Shown here piece after piece: positions 23,914 through 35,378 of a DNA stretch of 64,000 bases. Made by a program: the position numbers and the translations under genes. The notes under the pieces are model-generated. The model was given only the letters and a program-made list of their open reading frames with translations. It was not told where the DNA came from and did not search any database. Within the stretch, counting starts at the first letter, position 1. Each line of letters begins with the position of its first letter. Source of the DNA: Grifola frondosa (taxonomy: Eukaryota > Basidiomycota > Agaricomycetes > Polyporales > Grifolaceae); contig LUGG01000006.1 in the NCBI GenBank assembly GCA_001683735.1, positions 744,001 through 808,000 of the forward strand, in the 5' to 3' direction.

Positions 23914-26543
23914 TTACTTTGATTTCGCGATTTCGCGTGCGGCTTTGATCAAGGGAGCCAGGGTCCGGAGGGGTTCAGAGAGCTTGAAAAAAGGATGCTG
24001 AAGTGATACGCACACGTGCGTTAGAGACTGAGAAGCAAAGCGACGAAGCTGTGACATACCTGTAGCAATTCCGACGCAGTCGGTCGCTTCTCAGCGTCAA
24101 CCTCCAGGGTCCTCGCTAGATAGTCTCTGAACACAGGCGAAAGCGACTCAGGGTTCGCGATGGTCGGCGTCCCATTCGTTGCAATGAGGTATAATGCCTT
24201 CAACGGATTTTGATTAAGGTATGGGGGCTCCCCCTCAATCATTTCTGGATGAAGACATTAACTGGACAGGACATGTTGGATATATCCCGCAGACTCACCA
24301 ATCGCCATGATACCAAGACTCCAAATGTCCACCTTGGGGCCATATTCTTTTCGTGTCACGACTTCGGGTGCCATCCAATATGGCGTACCAACCATCGTTG
24401 TCCGCTTCGAGTTCGCATCGGATATTTGTGCACAGAACCCGAAGTCAGCTACATGATAGAGAATCAGATTTGCGAGACTGCAGTACAGGAGAATATACGC
24501 ACTCAATTTGATATCTCCATTCAGACTCAAAAGGACATTATCACTCTTGATGTCACGATGAATAACACCGTGCCTGTGTAAGTGCTCTAGTCCTTGTGCC
24601 GTCTCCCGCGACACTGCCGCGATCTGGCCCTCCGACATTAGGTTCGCAGTAACCACATCGGTAAGCGAGCCGCCCTCCATATACTCCATGACGACCCACA
24701 ATTCGTTCTTGTGCAGGAACGAGTCGATATAGTTCACGATATTCGGATGCCGTGATGCTCGCATAACCAGGATCTCAATTGATAATGAGGTCCTTCTTCG
24801 GCTGCTTCTCCAAGTCCATCTGCTTGATCGCCACAGACAGGTTCGTACCCACCTGGTAAGCGGTGTACACGCCGCCTGAAGCTCTACGACGAGGTTCAGC
24901 GGCATTGTCGGTACACGATTCAAAGTGGTGACTCACCCAGCACCGATCTTGATAAGGTTTCGGTACAACCTCGTCGGATCCGCATCTGTGCAGATCTGCT
25001 GTAGCCGCTTGACGATGTCCGCCTCCTTGTCTTTATCTTTCTCCTTCTTCTCCCTACGTCTCGGTGTAGCCGCACCCGCCGTAGCCGCAGCCTTCTGCAA
25101 GCTCGCGGTCGCAGCGCTCGGCTGCTGCTGAGACGCAGAGCGAGGATCCCGTGCGGACGGGGATTTCAGCCCGAGGTCCGTCGTCGACGAACCGGGCGAG
25201 GACTTGTGCTGCTTCCCGCCAAACGAGTTGGGCAGCACGTGAGCAGGTATCTGCGGCTGCTGTCCAGGCCCAGGCGAATGACGGTCCCGGGTCGTGTTCG
25301 CCCGCGACAGTTGATCAGAAGACTTGTGAGCCTTGGAGGGCGGGAGGCGCTGCGATGTCGATCGGTCAAGTGTGGGAGTTAGTGGCGTTGGGGGTGTCGG
25401 CGCTATCCGATGCGCAGTCGGAGTAGATGTGCCAGGTAAAGGGACAGACGAGGCGTGAGCGGGCTTCTTGGGAGGCGGTGGGGCGGCACGCTGTACGAAC
25501 GTAAGATGAAGAACATGGAGATCAGGGAGCAGCACTTACCGGATTCTGGTAACCATCGTCAATGAAAGACGGCTTCTGGGATGCGCTCACGATGGGCGTG
25601 ATCGGCGCAGGTGCAGGGATGGTCCCCATCTTGTCCCACACGGACGAGTCCCCGCGGCCCTCCTGATAGAACTTGACGATCTCCATTACTGCCTGTGGAT
25701 TCTTCTCCTGATCTGACTTGGAGATCCCACTTTCTTGGAGAAGCTGTTGCCACTCCTTCGGCAGGCCCGTGAACTCGCCGGTGGACGAATTGAATCCAAC
25801 ATGCGTGAGGTGCACTGGGTCATATGGAGTGCTGATCTCCAACCGCTTCGAGCTGTTCAGGAAGTCCGACATGAAATTGATGATACCCTTCTTTGACTTG
25901 GTCGTTGTCGTCCCGCTGCGCGATCGCCCCGTGCTCGCAGAGATCGTGCTCGGCGTCGACTGCTGAGGGATGGGGGGAGGGGCATAGTCGGAGAACTGGC
26001 CCTGCTGTTGCTGCTCCGGGGAGTCCGAGTAGAAGGGCGTGTCCGCGGGAACGGGATCGGAGAGACGGCGGCGAGAGACGTTGGACTGGGTTGCAAAGAT
26101 GTCGTTGAGATTGGCGGTGTTTGCGCGCGATGGGCGAGGAGGTGGGGAGGTGCCTGAGATCATAGTGGCGGTAGTGTTGGAGGTGTCGTTGCTGTTGGTG
26201 CGGGTGGCTGCAAAGGGGTCGCGATCGATGTTCTTTGGAGGCGACTCGGATTGCAGACTGTGTTTGCGAGGAGGTGGAGGTTTCTGGAGAGAATTGCGGA
26301 CCTTTGGGGGGAGGAAAGCTTGGAAAATGTAGTAGGTGGAGGCGGGGGCGGTCTGACTGGGACAAAAGGATCGTGGTAGTTGGCGGCCGCAGCGGCGTGA
26401 AGGTTGGCTTCGGCAAGCAGGTCGTTGTACTCCTGAATAGACTCGCGAGAGGGTCGGTGGATCTCGACGGTGATTTTGGAGTGGCGAGGGTTGGAAGGAG
26501 AGTGGAAAGACCTGGCGTTGATGGCGCTTTGGGAGGTCGACAT
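23914..26543 (-). CDS. STE20: p21-activated protein kinase (Ste20/PAK family) with CRIB domain
   Basis: Cdc42/Rac effector kinase acting in polarity and mating-pathway signalling. The N-terminal half is disordered and Pro-rich. The CRIB/PBD is '[20 protein letters not shown]' with '[19 protein letters not shown]' after it. No PH domain is seen, which favours Ste20 over Cla4. The kinase domain has the glycine loop '[12 protein letters not shown]', the VAIK lysine, '[14 protein letters not shown]', DFG, '[13 protein letters not shown]' and a final '[16 protein letters not shown]'. Introns lie at 25491-25539, 24884-24936, 24449-24502, 24245-24298 and 23998-24059. The start is the ATG at 26543 ('[13 protein letters not shown]'). 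Two apparent 1-nt slips occur. A missing base in the G6 run (26306-26311) separates '[10 protein letters not shown]' from '[14 protein letters not shown]'. An extra T in AATTGAG (24777-24781) sits where 'DLIINEILVM' is expected. Confidence 0.9.
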
Positions 26544-27302
26544 CGGCAAGAGGGCCAATACTACGATTCCAGCGAATTAGTGGCGGAAAGGTCGGCTGGG
26601 TAAATGCTGGCACGCTAGGGCGATAGAGCACGCTGCTGGACGACGGCGACCAGCGAGGTCGTTGTTTGTCGCAACGTTGAGATGGATGTAAAACAAGAGC
26701 CGTTAATTTTGTGGCAACAGCCTCGATCGCAACCATTTTAATATTTGCTTTATTGCTCTGCTTTAAAGCTCTTCCTTTGCCTCGCTCTGCCTCAACTGCC
26801 CATCCCACCTCTTTAGATCATAGCACGTTTGATAAGCTCAACAAGCTCAACTGCCCAAGCACCTTGCCAGCGACAGCCTCGCTTGTAGCATGTACGGCCG
26901 TTTTCAAAATCGCACAAAGTCAGCGTTCCCAACACAGCTCTTATCGATTTCATTCTTCCACTTGCCTGATCCGTAACTACCCACCTAATTTTCTCTCCCC
27001 TCCGCTCCATTCGCGACGAGCGCATTCCTCTGGGACTCCCCTAAATGTTCATCTCCTTCGCTTCCCACTCCTCCTTGTATAAATTGTTTACCAGCCAAGT
27101 AGCGACAGGGCCAACATGATTTCCCCTGGAAATATTTATACTCGTGGGAAGATCTGTAGTTAAGGTTTTCATCACGCCGGCCGGTCCTCACCGCTTCCGG
27201 ATTCAACGCCTTTACGGTCACGTGCACATAACGCGCTTCTTTTGCCACACTGGTCACTTTGGATTTTCAAGTACCTTCCTCTATCCGCCCCTCTGAGCTA
27301 GC
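26544..27302. other. Divergent promoter region (PAK / PIF1)
   Basis: About 0.76 kb between divergent starts, pyrimidine-rich on the plus strand upstream of PIF1. The open frames here give no recognisable protein. Confidence 0.4.
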
Positions 27303-29898
27303 ATGGCGCCATCATCGAAGCAACCTATGTCTGGCTTACGGACAGTTAAACGCGACTTCTCTTCTAGTTCAATTCCCACAGCCAGTCAAGAGTCCGCCTC
27401 GACCGACGCAGACGCGATCCCATGGTCGGCTACACCTCCAAAGAAGAAGCTTACAGGGCTTGAGCAACGCTTGAAAGATATTCAGGATGCTTTGAATGGC
27501 CAGATTGTCTCTTCTGAGAAGGTTCTTGCCTCCAAGCCATTCGCGTCGCAGCTTCAACCGCCAATGCAGAAACGACCTTCTTCCTCACAAGATCCTCCTG
27601 CGAAACGGCGCCAATTGCCAAGTAGCTGGAACGACCCTGCTGCTTATAATTCAAGGCCAGCATATCCTACCGCCTCTTCGGCTGGCAACTTTGGCTCGAC
27701 GCGCCAGGCGAATCGCGCATACCAGCCACCACCGCTGATAGTGGCCGCTGATTCAAAGAATGGGGCTGTTTCCAAGCCCGCGCCTGTCTTCTTGAGTCAG
27801 GAGCAGACGCATATACTCAAATTAGTGCAAGAAAGACAGAGCTTATTCTACACGGGTAGTGCAGGTTAGTGCTTTGACACGCTCGGTTCTGTTCTCCATG
27901 ACAATGGTGTGTGTGGAATATCAAATGCGCAACCGCGACTACTGGTTCATTTTTCAAGGCATATACTTCGCTCATTTGCCAGCTCCATTGCACCCTTCAT
28001 CTTATGAATGCCGTCTATATGCACCATCGCATGCATTCTCACCATTTTACCTGATTAGGCACTGGCAAATCCGTGCTCCTGCGCGAAATTATCAAGACAC
28101 TCCGCAGGAAGCACAGTAAATCTCCTGATGCCGTCGCTGTCACCGCCTCGACTGGTGTGTCGCTTTTTCTTCTGGTTATATTTTTTTCTATCTATAATGG
28201 GATCGCAATGCTACAGGTATCGCGGCATGCAACATTGGCGGCGTCACCATCCACTCGTTCGCCGGGATAGGACTCGGTATTGAGAGCGCGGAACAGCTGG
28301 TGTCAAAGATCAAGAAGAACAAAAAAGCAAGCGCACGGTGGCTTCGCACACAGGTGCTCATCATTGATGAAGGTCGGCTTTAATTCTTTTGCATGGATGC
28401 GATTTCATGGTTGTGCGTTGACTGACGAGCGGTGCATATGCATAGTATCAATGGTTGAAGGCGATCTGTTTGACAAGCTCGCTCGGATTGGGAGTATGAT
28501 GCGCAAAAAGGTAGAACCTTTCGGTGGGATCCAGGTGAATTTCAAGCTCAATGCCTAATATACAATACATGACTAACGTCTTGTTTCTAGGTAATCGTGA
28601 CTGGTGACTTCTTCCAGCTGCCGCCAGTTATGAAAGGTAGTGGTAATGTCAAATTCGCCTTCGAGGCCGACATGTGGAGTCAGACGATCAAGAAGACATT
28701 CAACCTAACCAAGGTCTTCCGACAGCGTGATCCTGGTACACCTTTCATTGTTCTATTATTACGATAATTCTGATCTTGGAGTGATATAAGAATTCGTGGA
28801 CATGCTGAACGAGATGCGCTTTGGGCGACTCTCAGAGAAGTCGTCCCAAAAATTCAAGGACCTCTCACGCGAGATCATATACGAGGATGGTTTGGGCGCT
28901 ACTGAGCTGTATGTCCGATATTCTAACTGCTTATCACCTTTACTGAGCATTTTTTCATCTTGCAGCTTCCCTCGTCGTGAGGACGTCGAGCGATCAAACG
29001 CCGTTCGAATGAGTGTCATCTCCACAGAGGAGAAGGTATACTTAGCTTCGGATGGCGGTATGATCACGGATCAACAACATCGCGACAAGATGCTCGCCAA
29101 TTTCATGGCACCACAGCGACTTGCGCTCAAACTCGGCGCCCAGGTGAGTGGTAATCCTGATCTTTGCATTTGCCTATAAATTTATATCAATCTGTCTGGA
29201 CCAGGTCATGTTGATCAAGAACATGGACGAGACGCTGGTGAACGGCACAATGGGGAAGATTGTCGACTTTGTCGACCCATCAGCAGCACCTGTGGCAGAT
29301 GACGATCATAGCGGGGTAAAGCCTGGGTCCAAAGGACCCAAGGAAACGAAGAAAGCGTCGTCGGGTATTCGGTGGCCGTTGGTCGAGTTTCTGCAGCCGG
29401 GTGGTGGACGGCGCAGGGTGATGGTTCAGCCAGAGACATGGAAGGTGGAGCTGCCCAATGGAGAAGTGCAGGTCAGCAGGACGCAGGTGCGTGCAGCGGG
29501 ACATTCATAAGGTTGTACGGGATGCTTATGAGTCTCACGCAGATGCCATTAATACTTGCGTGGGCGATGTCCATACACAAGTCACAAGGTCAGACGCTCG
29601 AGCGCGTCAAGGTCGACCTCGCAAAGGTATTCGAGAAAGGTGCGCATAATTTCAGTACATCTATGCGATGGTTGCTCATATTGCTCAACTGCGTTACAGG
29701 TCAGGCTTATGTCGCGTTGTCACGCGCCACTTCGCTAGACGGGCTTCAAGTACTCAACTTCGACCCGACGAAAGTATGACTTATCACTCAGACTCGAAAT
29801 TCACTGCTGACGTATGCGTGTCGCTCGTTCTCTAGGTCAATGCACATCCTAAAGTAGTTGCATGGAGCAGGACCCTCGAGACCATCCCTGAACGTTAA
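27303..29898 (+). CDS. PIF1: ATP-dependent DNA helicase Pif1
   Basis: Superfamily 1B 5'-to-3' helicase that unwinds G-quadruplexes and R-loops, limits telomerase, and in many fungi serves both nucleus and mitochondria. A disordered N-terminus of about 160 residues is followed by '[16 protein letters not shown]', Walker A '[11 protein letters not shown]' (split by a 194-nt intron, 27865-28058) and motif Ia '[15 protein letters not shown]'. Then come Walker B '[20 protein letters not shown]', motif III '[13 protein letters not shown]', 'VFRQRD', '[14 protein letters not shown]' and '[18 protein letters not shown]'. The signature '[20 protein letters not shown]' closes the helicase core. Nine or so introns, all in frame; the stop is TAA at 29896-29898. 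No frame slips. The gene is divergent from PAK and two genes from TEL1. Confidence 0.92.
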
Positions 29899-30271
29899 AC
29901 GTGGGTGTTCGGGTATTTGTATCGTCCTGTGCACAGCGCATTGCGCCCCTTCATCAGGGATCGCTGGCTAGATGTCCCTTTCCACAATAAGGATTAAAGG
30001 CCATAGAGACTACTATCGCCGAGTAGATTTGTTCGTTTTCGTGTACATGTGCATTAGATATTGACAATGAACTGAGGTCGCTTGCTCGTCACCTTTTTGC
30101 AAGCGCGGCGCAGTTTTTACGTTGAGGTATTCTCTAACTCTCTGCACAACTTCACTTCCAAGTCCTAGTTTCCTTCGCACCAGTCACAAAGTATGACATG
30201 TAAAATAGAGAAGAGTATATACAAACGTATCGCGGTACTCCCAAAATTCAAGCGAACAAAACAGAAATCAT
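29899..30271. other. Convergent 3' region
   Basis: About 370 nt between the PIF1 stop and the stop of kinase-like gene A. Nothing defined seen. Confidence 0.4.
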
Positions 30272-31342
30272 TCACCATGGCTCCATCTCAAAGTACTGTT
30301 TGACACCTTCGAACACTCTTTTAAGCGCGTAATCGGACATTTCGATCAGGTGCTCTACGGTGGTATCACTCTTGTAACATTTGTCGAAGTCGATAACGCG
30401 ATACCGGTGAGCATGATTGTGGTAAGGGCAGCGGCGGCTCTTAAAGCCAGGAGGGCCTGGAGCGGCGCGGACCAGGTTACTGTAACGGACATCGTCGTGA
30501 GTGATGCCAAGGCGACCCAGGTCCTCGTAGACTTCGAAGATATCCCTTCTACAAGCATGATGTTAGAAATAGTCACGCAAGCCCAATTGGTTTGCAAACT
30601 CACTCGTTGAAGTAGTTCTTGCCCATCTTCAAGAACCCACCAAGACGTTCAAGTACGAGGAATGAGAGAACATCTGGTGGCTCCTCACGTCCAGGCCGGC
30701 TGTGAGAGTCATCAGAATCGGACTCATCAGAGTCGGACTCATCAGAGGAGTAGCCATCTACGGAGTTTTCAAAGCCTAGGATGGAGGATCCCTCCGTCAA
30801 CTTGGCTTCGAACCATCCATAACATCGCGCCACGGATATGCCCTGAATAACTTGCATCTCCTCGTATGCACTTGCCTCTCGCTCCAATCGCCATCTCTGA
30901 CCTGGAGAGGCGACTTTGATGACTAGTTCGGGGAGGATGGGAGCTTGAGGGTGTTCTACAGCGTCTAACGGATTGGAAGGGTCGAATAGCCGAGTAGCAG
31001 TGGCAGCGTAAACACATCCACAACTCCCTTCACCGAGTTTCTTCCCAATTTCGAGTTCAACGCAAAGCTGTTTAGGACAGGGAAGTTTAGGGAATGTACG
31101 AGCAGGAACGCCGTCGGGACGAATCCAATAATAGATATCTTCCGGGTCAATGATGATTGGTGGTGGTGCACGAGCATCAGCGCAAGCGTCGACTTGATCT
31201 CCTTGGTCCGTTTTCACCAGTCCACGAACCACAACGGACGCTAATGCGTTCGAAGCCTCAAGTATGTGTTCAGCATGTGGTTGAGCGATGAGTAATGATG
31301 AGAACTTACAAGGTGTTTATCCTTTGTAATCTTTGATCGCAT
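30272..31342 (-). CDS. Kinase-like protein, paralogue A
   Basis: First of four paralogues in the window. Exons 31310-31342 (33 nt, 'MRSKITKDKHL'), 30604-31256 and 30272-30548 (277 nt) sum to 963 nt (320 aa). Kinase-like landmarks are the glycine loop 'KKLGEGSCGCVYAA', 'ELVIKVA' with the ATP lysine, 'ERLGGFLKMGK', and catalytic loop 'GITHDDVRYSNL', where HRD becomes HDD but catalytic Asp and Asn remain. The DFG equivalent is 'IDFDK'. A conserved CPYHNHAHRYR block sits immediately before it. A Ser/Asp-rich linker (SDESDSDESDSDDS) separates the lobes. All copies end 'FEMxPW'. Whether it phosphorylates protein or a small molecule is unknown. It diverges from the PD-(D/E)XK-like gene, sharing about 350 bp of upstream DNA. 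Confidence 0.8.
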
Positions 31343-31435
31343 GATGGATAATTGTGTGGTATGAAGGATGAGCGGGGATTCGGATGAGGACTGTGAGAGT
31401 ATAAGAGGAAGATGGACAAAGTGGCTCCTCCTCAA

Positions 31436-31453
31436 GTTCAACGATCTTAGATC
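31436..31453 (-). promoter_or_regulatory. Palindromic upstream element, copy A
   Basis: On the minus strand reads GATCTAAGATCGTTGAAC, 94 nt upstream of the start of paralogue A. It contains the interrupted palindrome GATCT-A-AGATC and matches 17 of 18 positions of the element before paralogue C. Confidence 0.6.
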
Positions 31454-31689
31454 TCTCGATCGTCCGGAAATTGGCGCCAGACCACAACTACACTGCCGGA
31501 GCCACAATGCGAAGCCAATCGCACACTCGGCCACAGAGGTCGAAAGTGTTTCACATTCGCCATGAGTTTTGCCAGCCATCGACTCGGGGCCTCGTTCACT
31601 TTATAAGGGCCGCATGGGTGTGCCACACGGTGATGTATAAAAGCGAGAGACTTTAGGTGCATGGTGAGCATATCACGCTTTCTACGACC

Positions 31690-33261
31690 ATGGCTAAACA
31701 CGTACTCTTCCTCCCCTCCGAATTTCCAAATATGGATCCTCAGAACTTTCCGGAACCTCTCACATTCCCAAAGCCAATAGGTCCAGATTTGAAAGCGGAA
31801 CTTCTTTTCAAGACTATGTACCGCGGTCCGCACAGTACCAATGAGACTGTTCGCACGAAGACCGCCGATGACGTACAAAAGCTCCACACCGTGAAATCTG
31901 GTAAACGGCACTTGACCGAACTTCGACGAGCCAAGCAGCTGTGGCGCAATTTGATCAACTACGCCGACATGGATCCTAATGCCAATCACTTGGCCACTTG
32001 CACAGATAGGCCTCAGTTTTCAGATATACCGGAGCCACTCGACCTTCCACAGGCGCAGGAGCAGCTCAGTGGTGTGTTTGAGTTATGGCGCTGGTTTCAA
32101 CGTCATAGCTTGGATGATGCAGCGACGGTGACTAGCGAGGACGCAGTTCAGGATGAGATCGTGAAGCAGGTAGTGGAATTTCTCAATTCCTTGATAAAGG
32201 TGAGCCTTTGACGATCTGTAGCGCTCATGCATATAGTGATGCTATTTTGAACTTCCAGACCCGGTATGGAAACCGAAGTACGGTCTCTGATCCTTGGCCT
32301 AAATTGCCTCCAATGTCGTACCTGCCCGGGTTTTCTTTCCAGTATGGGGTCGGCCATGCAACGATGTCCGGCCTGATAGACTCGTTCGGAAATCCGGCAA
32401 AGCCGGACATCCTGACCTGATATTATACAGAGAACCCAAAGATAGTCGTAATGTGTGCATAGCCGAGGTCAAACCATTTTGGGCATACAGCGATCAGGAT
32501 TTCGACACGGTCCTTACTAACGGTACTGCTAGAGGAGGTAGATTCGGATGGAGGAGCAAGAAGAAGAAGGATAAAGCTTATGTGTTGATAAAACAAGTGC
32601 GTATATATGGCCATATTTTTTCCTCTTGGAGGTTGCTAAAATATTTATGAACAGAAATGGGGCGAGATGATTTTCTATGGTTCCTCATGGGGTGGTCCAC
32701 AAATGGACGGCGGATTATCATCTTTGCAAAGACAGGAGCCCATCAGATGGCATTTTCACGACCACGCAGCACGAGAAATCGCAAGCTCTATAAGGCTCTC
32801 ATTGGTCTCACGTTTGCTGCTATTGATGGTCGGTCGAACGACGGTAACGTTGACAGTCAAGATCTCATTTCGCGACTCTGTGGTCCACTGGATTGGCCTA
32901 CGAGGCTGGATACCGAAGATTCTGATACGGATACATGCCAGGGAACGGTTTACGACGAGGAGGAGGAGGAAGAGGACCTAGAAGAGGACGGAGATGAAGA
33001 ATCGGATGTCTCTTCAGAAGTCGAACACACATCTGGAGATGAACAACATGGAAGAGTTCATTGGGATGTACCGGATGAAGACAGCACACAAGACGAAGAC
33101 GAAGATGAAGACGAGAACGAAGACGAAGAGAAGGTGAAGGTGAAGATGAAGGTGAAGACGAGGACGAGGACGAAGGTGAAGAAGAAGACGGAGACGGGGA
33201 CGAAGACAGAGATAGACTTGGAAATGAATCTGAAGAGGAGTGCGAAGATAAAGATGACTAG
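31690..33261 (+). CDS. PD-(D/E)XK nuclease-like protein with acidic tail (frame disturbed)
   Basis: Begins 'MAKHVLFLPSEFPNM' at 31690; exon 1 ends at 32199 and the next starts at 32269. A helical N-terminal region is followed by 'YLPGFSFQYGVGHATMSG', 'KPDI', 'LILYREPKDSRNV' and 'CIAEVKPFW' (E-V-K at 32465-32473). This gives the PD...ExK spacing of restriction-endonuclease-fold nucleases seen in many uncharacterised agaricomycete proteins. Later 'KWGEMIFYGSSWG' and 'STNGRRIIIFAKTG' continue the fold, then a very acidic tail ends 'SEEECEDKDD'. The frame slips by one base at about 32415-32425, 32690-32700 and in the tail repeat at 33120-33135. The first could instead be a 94-nt intron ending at 32431, but that would remove the PD motif. 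It is either a decaying gene or carries consensus errors. It is divergent from kinase-like gene A. Confidence 0.5.
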
Positions 33262-33754
33262 GATCTCTACTACGTTCAGTGACGTACGTGATAGCATTTG
33301 TCTAAGCCTAATCGTACGGCCAGACCGATGGAAATGTTTATGTGTGTATGATACATATGCGGATACAATGATATTGAGTTTCACGCTTTATCTGTCCATC
33401 GGTATAACTCGGATTTTCCAAAGCAGTTTGTTTGTGCATGCACGACAGTTGCAGGATGACCTGCAAGATGTCTATGTCTCAATGTGAGCTAGTGGATCCT
33501 CAGTCGGAACACGATCAACGGAAAGCGTCTTGCAGAAGAGCTTACAACCCGATGTAGCAACCTTAGATTTTATGCAACATGAAGAATTATTGCAGCTTAT
33601 AATCTGGGTGTGTGCACAAGCACCTGCGCACGTCTCGATATGATATCTGGATGTGTAAGATAACGATTTCTACCTCATACCAATGATCCAAATCTGATTG
33701 CTAAGGTAAATACAAACGCATCATATTTCCACGATCCCTGAACTGAAATTACAA
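33262..33754. other. Convergent 3' region
   Basis: About 0.5 kb between the PD-(D/E)XK-like gene and paralogue B; nothing defined seen. Confidence 0.4.
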
Positions 33755-34814
33755 TCACCATGGCGCCATCTCAAAGTATCCTTTGATACCTTCAAACACT
33801 CTCCTGACAGCGTATCTTGACATCCCAAAATTGTGCTCTACGGTGGTATCAGTCTTGAAAGACTTGTCGAAGTCGATAACACGGTATTGATGAGGGTGCT
33901 TGTGGTAGGGGCAGAAGCGGTTTTCAAAGCCAGGAGGACTTGGAGCGGCGAGGACCAGGTTTCTGTAGCGGACATCGTCGTGGGTAATGCCCAGGACACC
34001 AAGGTCCTCATAGACTTCGTAGATGTCGGTTCTATATGGTAGGATGTCAGAGATAGCCACGCAAACCATCGCAACTGGACTGCAACTCACTCTTTATAAT
34101 AGTCCTTTCCCATCGTCAGGAAACCACCGAGGCGTTCGAGTACGAGAAACGAGAGCACATCCAACGGCTCCTCTTGCCGGATGCGGCAGTCTGGATCATC
34201 CTCGTCGGTCGAGTAGGAGTAATCGTCATCGTCATCTTCATGGCCAGGTACGGAACATCCGTCGGCCAGCTTGGCTTCGAACCATCCATAGCATCGTGCG
34301 ACAGAGATACCCTGCAGAACCTGCATTTCCTCGTATGCGCTCGCCTCTCGCTTCAGGCGCCATCTTTGGTGAGGCTCGGCGACTTTGATGACCAACTCGG
34401 GGAGGATGGGAGCCTTGGGGTAATCCAAAGAGTCCACGGGATTAGCAGGGTCGAATAGTCGTACGACAGTTGGAGCGTAGACACTGCCGCAACGGCCTTC
34501 CCCCAACTTTTCCCCAACTTTGAGCTCAAGCCGAAGATACTTAGGTGTTGGTAGTTTAGGGAGTTTGCGTTTAGGCATGCCACCACGACGACGCCACCAC
34601 TTGGCCGGTTGGTGTTTGACAGCGATGGGCGGCGGCGTGCAGGTGTCCGCGCAAACGTCAACCTCAGCGCCATCATTTGTCTTCACCAGTCCACTGACCA
34701 CGGCGGATGCTAAGGCGTTTGGCGGCTAGGGGACTGTTTAGCGCATATGAGTCTGAGAGATGGAAAGCTCTTAAATCTTACAAGGTGTTTGCTTCTACGA
34801 AATTTGGTCTGCAT
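33755..34814 (-). CDS. Kinase-like protein, paralogue B
   Basis: Exons 34782-34814 (33 nt, 'MQTKFRRSKHL'), 34091-34725 and 33755-34031 (277 nt) sum to 945 nt (314 aa). Same plan as paralogue A: 'EKLGEGRCGSVYAPT', 'ELVIKVAEPHQRWRL', 'GITHDDVRYRNL' and 'VIDFDK', preceded by CPYHKHPHQYR. It is the most divergent copy: it ends 'FEMAPW', has the shortest acidic linker ('YSTDEDDPDCRIRQEEP') and an N-terminal insert rich in Trp/Arg (KWWRRRGG). In the catalytic loop the residue before the conserved Asn is Arg instead of Ser. It lies tail-to-head with copy A on the same strand, separated from it by the PD-(D/E)XK-like gene. Confidence 0.8.
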
Positions 34815-34942
34815 AATGAAGAATTGCCAACGAAGAAGGAATAACGAGAATGTGCGGGGCTGTGCGGGTTATCAGTTAGAGCACGGAGGCCCCAGGCTTG
34901 AGGTATAAGAAGCAGAACCGGACGTGGCGCGCTTGGTTCGAA

Positions 34943-34963
34943 GTTGAATTTTGATCTCAGATC
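34943..34963 (-). promoter_or_regulatory. Palindromic upstream element, copy B
   Basis: On the minus strand starts with the perfect interrupted palindrome GATCTGAGATC. After a 3-nt insertion relative to copies A and C it continues ATTCAAC. It lies 129 nt upstream of the B start codon and is followed by CGCGCCAC, also found after the element of copy D. Confidence 0.5.
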
Positions 34964-34967
34964 CACG

Positions 34968-35075
34968 ATGACCTTCCTCGAGGTTAGAACGGGAACGAAC
35001 AAGGACAACAATGACAGCGAGTCTAACGGAGAGGAAATCGAAGATGATGAAGATGCCTCGGAAGCAGATGACTAG
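34968..35075 (+). other. Short acidic ORF, possible gene remnant
   Basis: ATG-to-TAG ORF of 35 codons ending 'NGEEIEDDEDASEADD'. The composition and the NxSEx-like run resemble the acidic tail of the PD-(D/E)XK-like gene at 31.7-33.3 kb, so it may be the tail of a lost second copy. The match is compositional only. Confidence 0.2.
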
Positions 35076-35378
35076 TCTTGACTTTTCACTTAATGTTGTT
35101 CTCGTCTACTCAGGTATGTTCAGCCATCCGGCTAATCATCTTGATACAAATTCCGAGAGCATCTCGGAGTCAGTCAGCGAGCGCAAAGATATGGCGTAAC
35201 ACGTACAGTGGTGATGAACTTGATATCTCTCTTTTCTCCATAGATCTAATATTGCTCTTGAACGCGCCCAGTTAATGGTGCAGGGCAATCTGCGCTCTGT
35301 TTACTGAAATGTCACGTAGGGGATCCTCAATATCTAGGAATACACATGAGTTACGATAAATACAATAGCCCGACAAAA

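Larger units (their letters stand above)
34815..35378. other. Intergenic region upstream of paralogue B
   Basis: About 0.56 kb holding the palindromic element for B and a 35-codon acidic ORF (34968-35075); otherwise nothing defined. Confidence 0.4.

Noticed and set aside
24777..24781. Programmed frameshifting or a TGA readthrough in the PAK kinase domain
   Set aside because: The site lacks a slippery heptamer, and many other genes here show similar one-base slips. An extra T in the consensus is simpler.
25522..26808. N-terminal extension of PAK upstream of 26543 in one long open frame
   Set aside because: The frame lacks a credible ATG. The Met at 26543 starts the Pro-rich N-terminus, which reaches the CRIB exon after one homopolymer repair.
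31447..31989. Minus-strand ORF of 180 codons over the PD-(D/E)XK-like exon 1
   Set aside because: No family similarity, and antisense to a better supported reading frame and to the promoter of kinase-like gene A.
32338..32431. 94-nt intron in the PD-(D/E)XK-like gene with a good branch site
   Set aside because: It restores the frame but removes the GHATMSG...KPDI segment that precedes ExK; kept as an alternative, not the main model.
31690..33261. Calling the PD-(D/E)XK-like gene a definite pseudogene
   Set aside because: It has three frame slips, but essential genes in the same window (TOR, RPB4, PUS1) show similar slips, so decay cannot be separated from consensus error.
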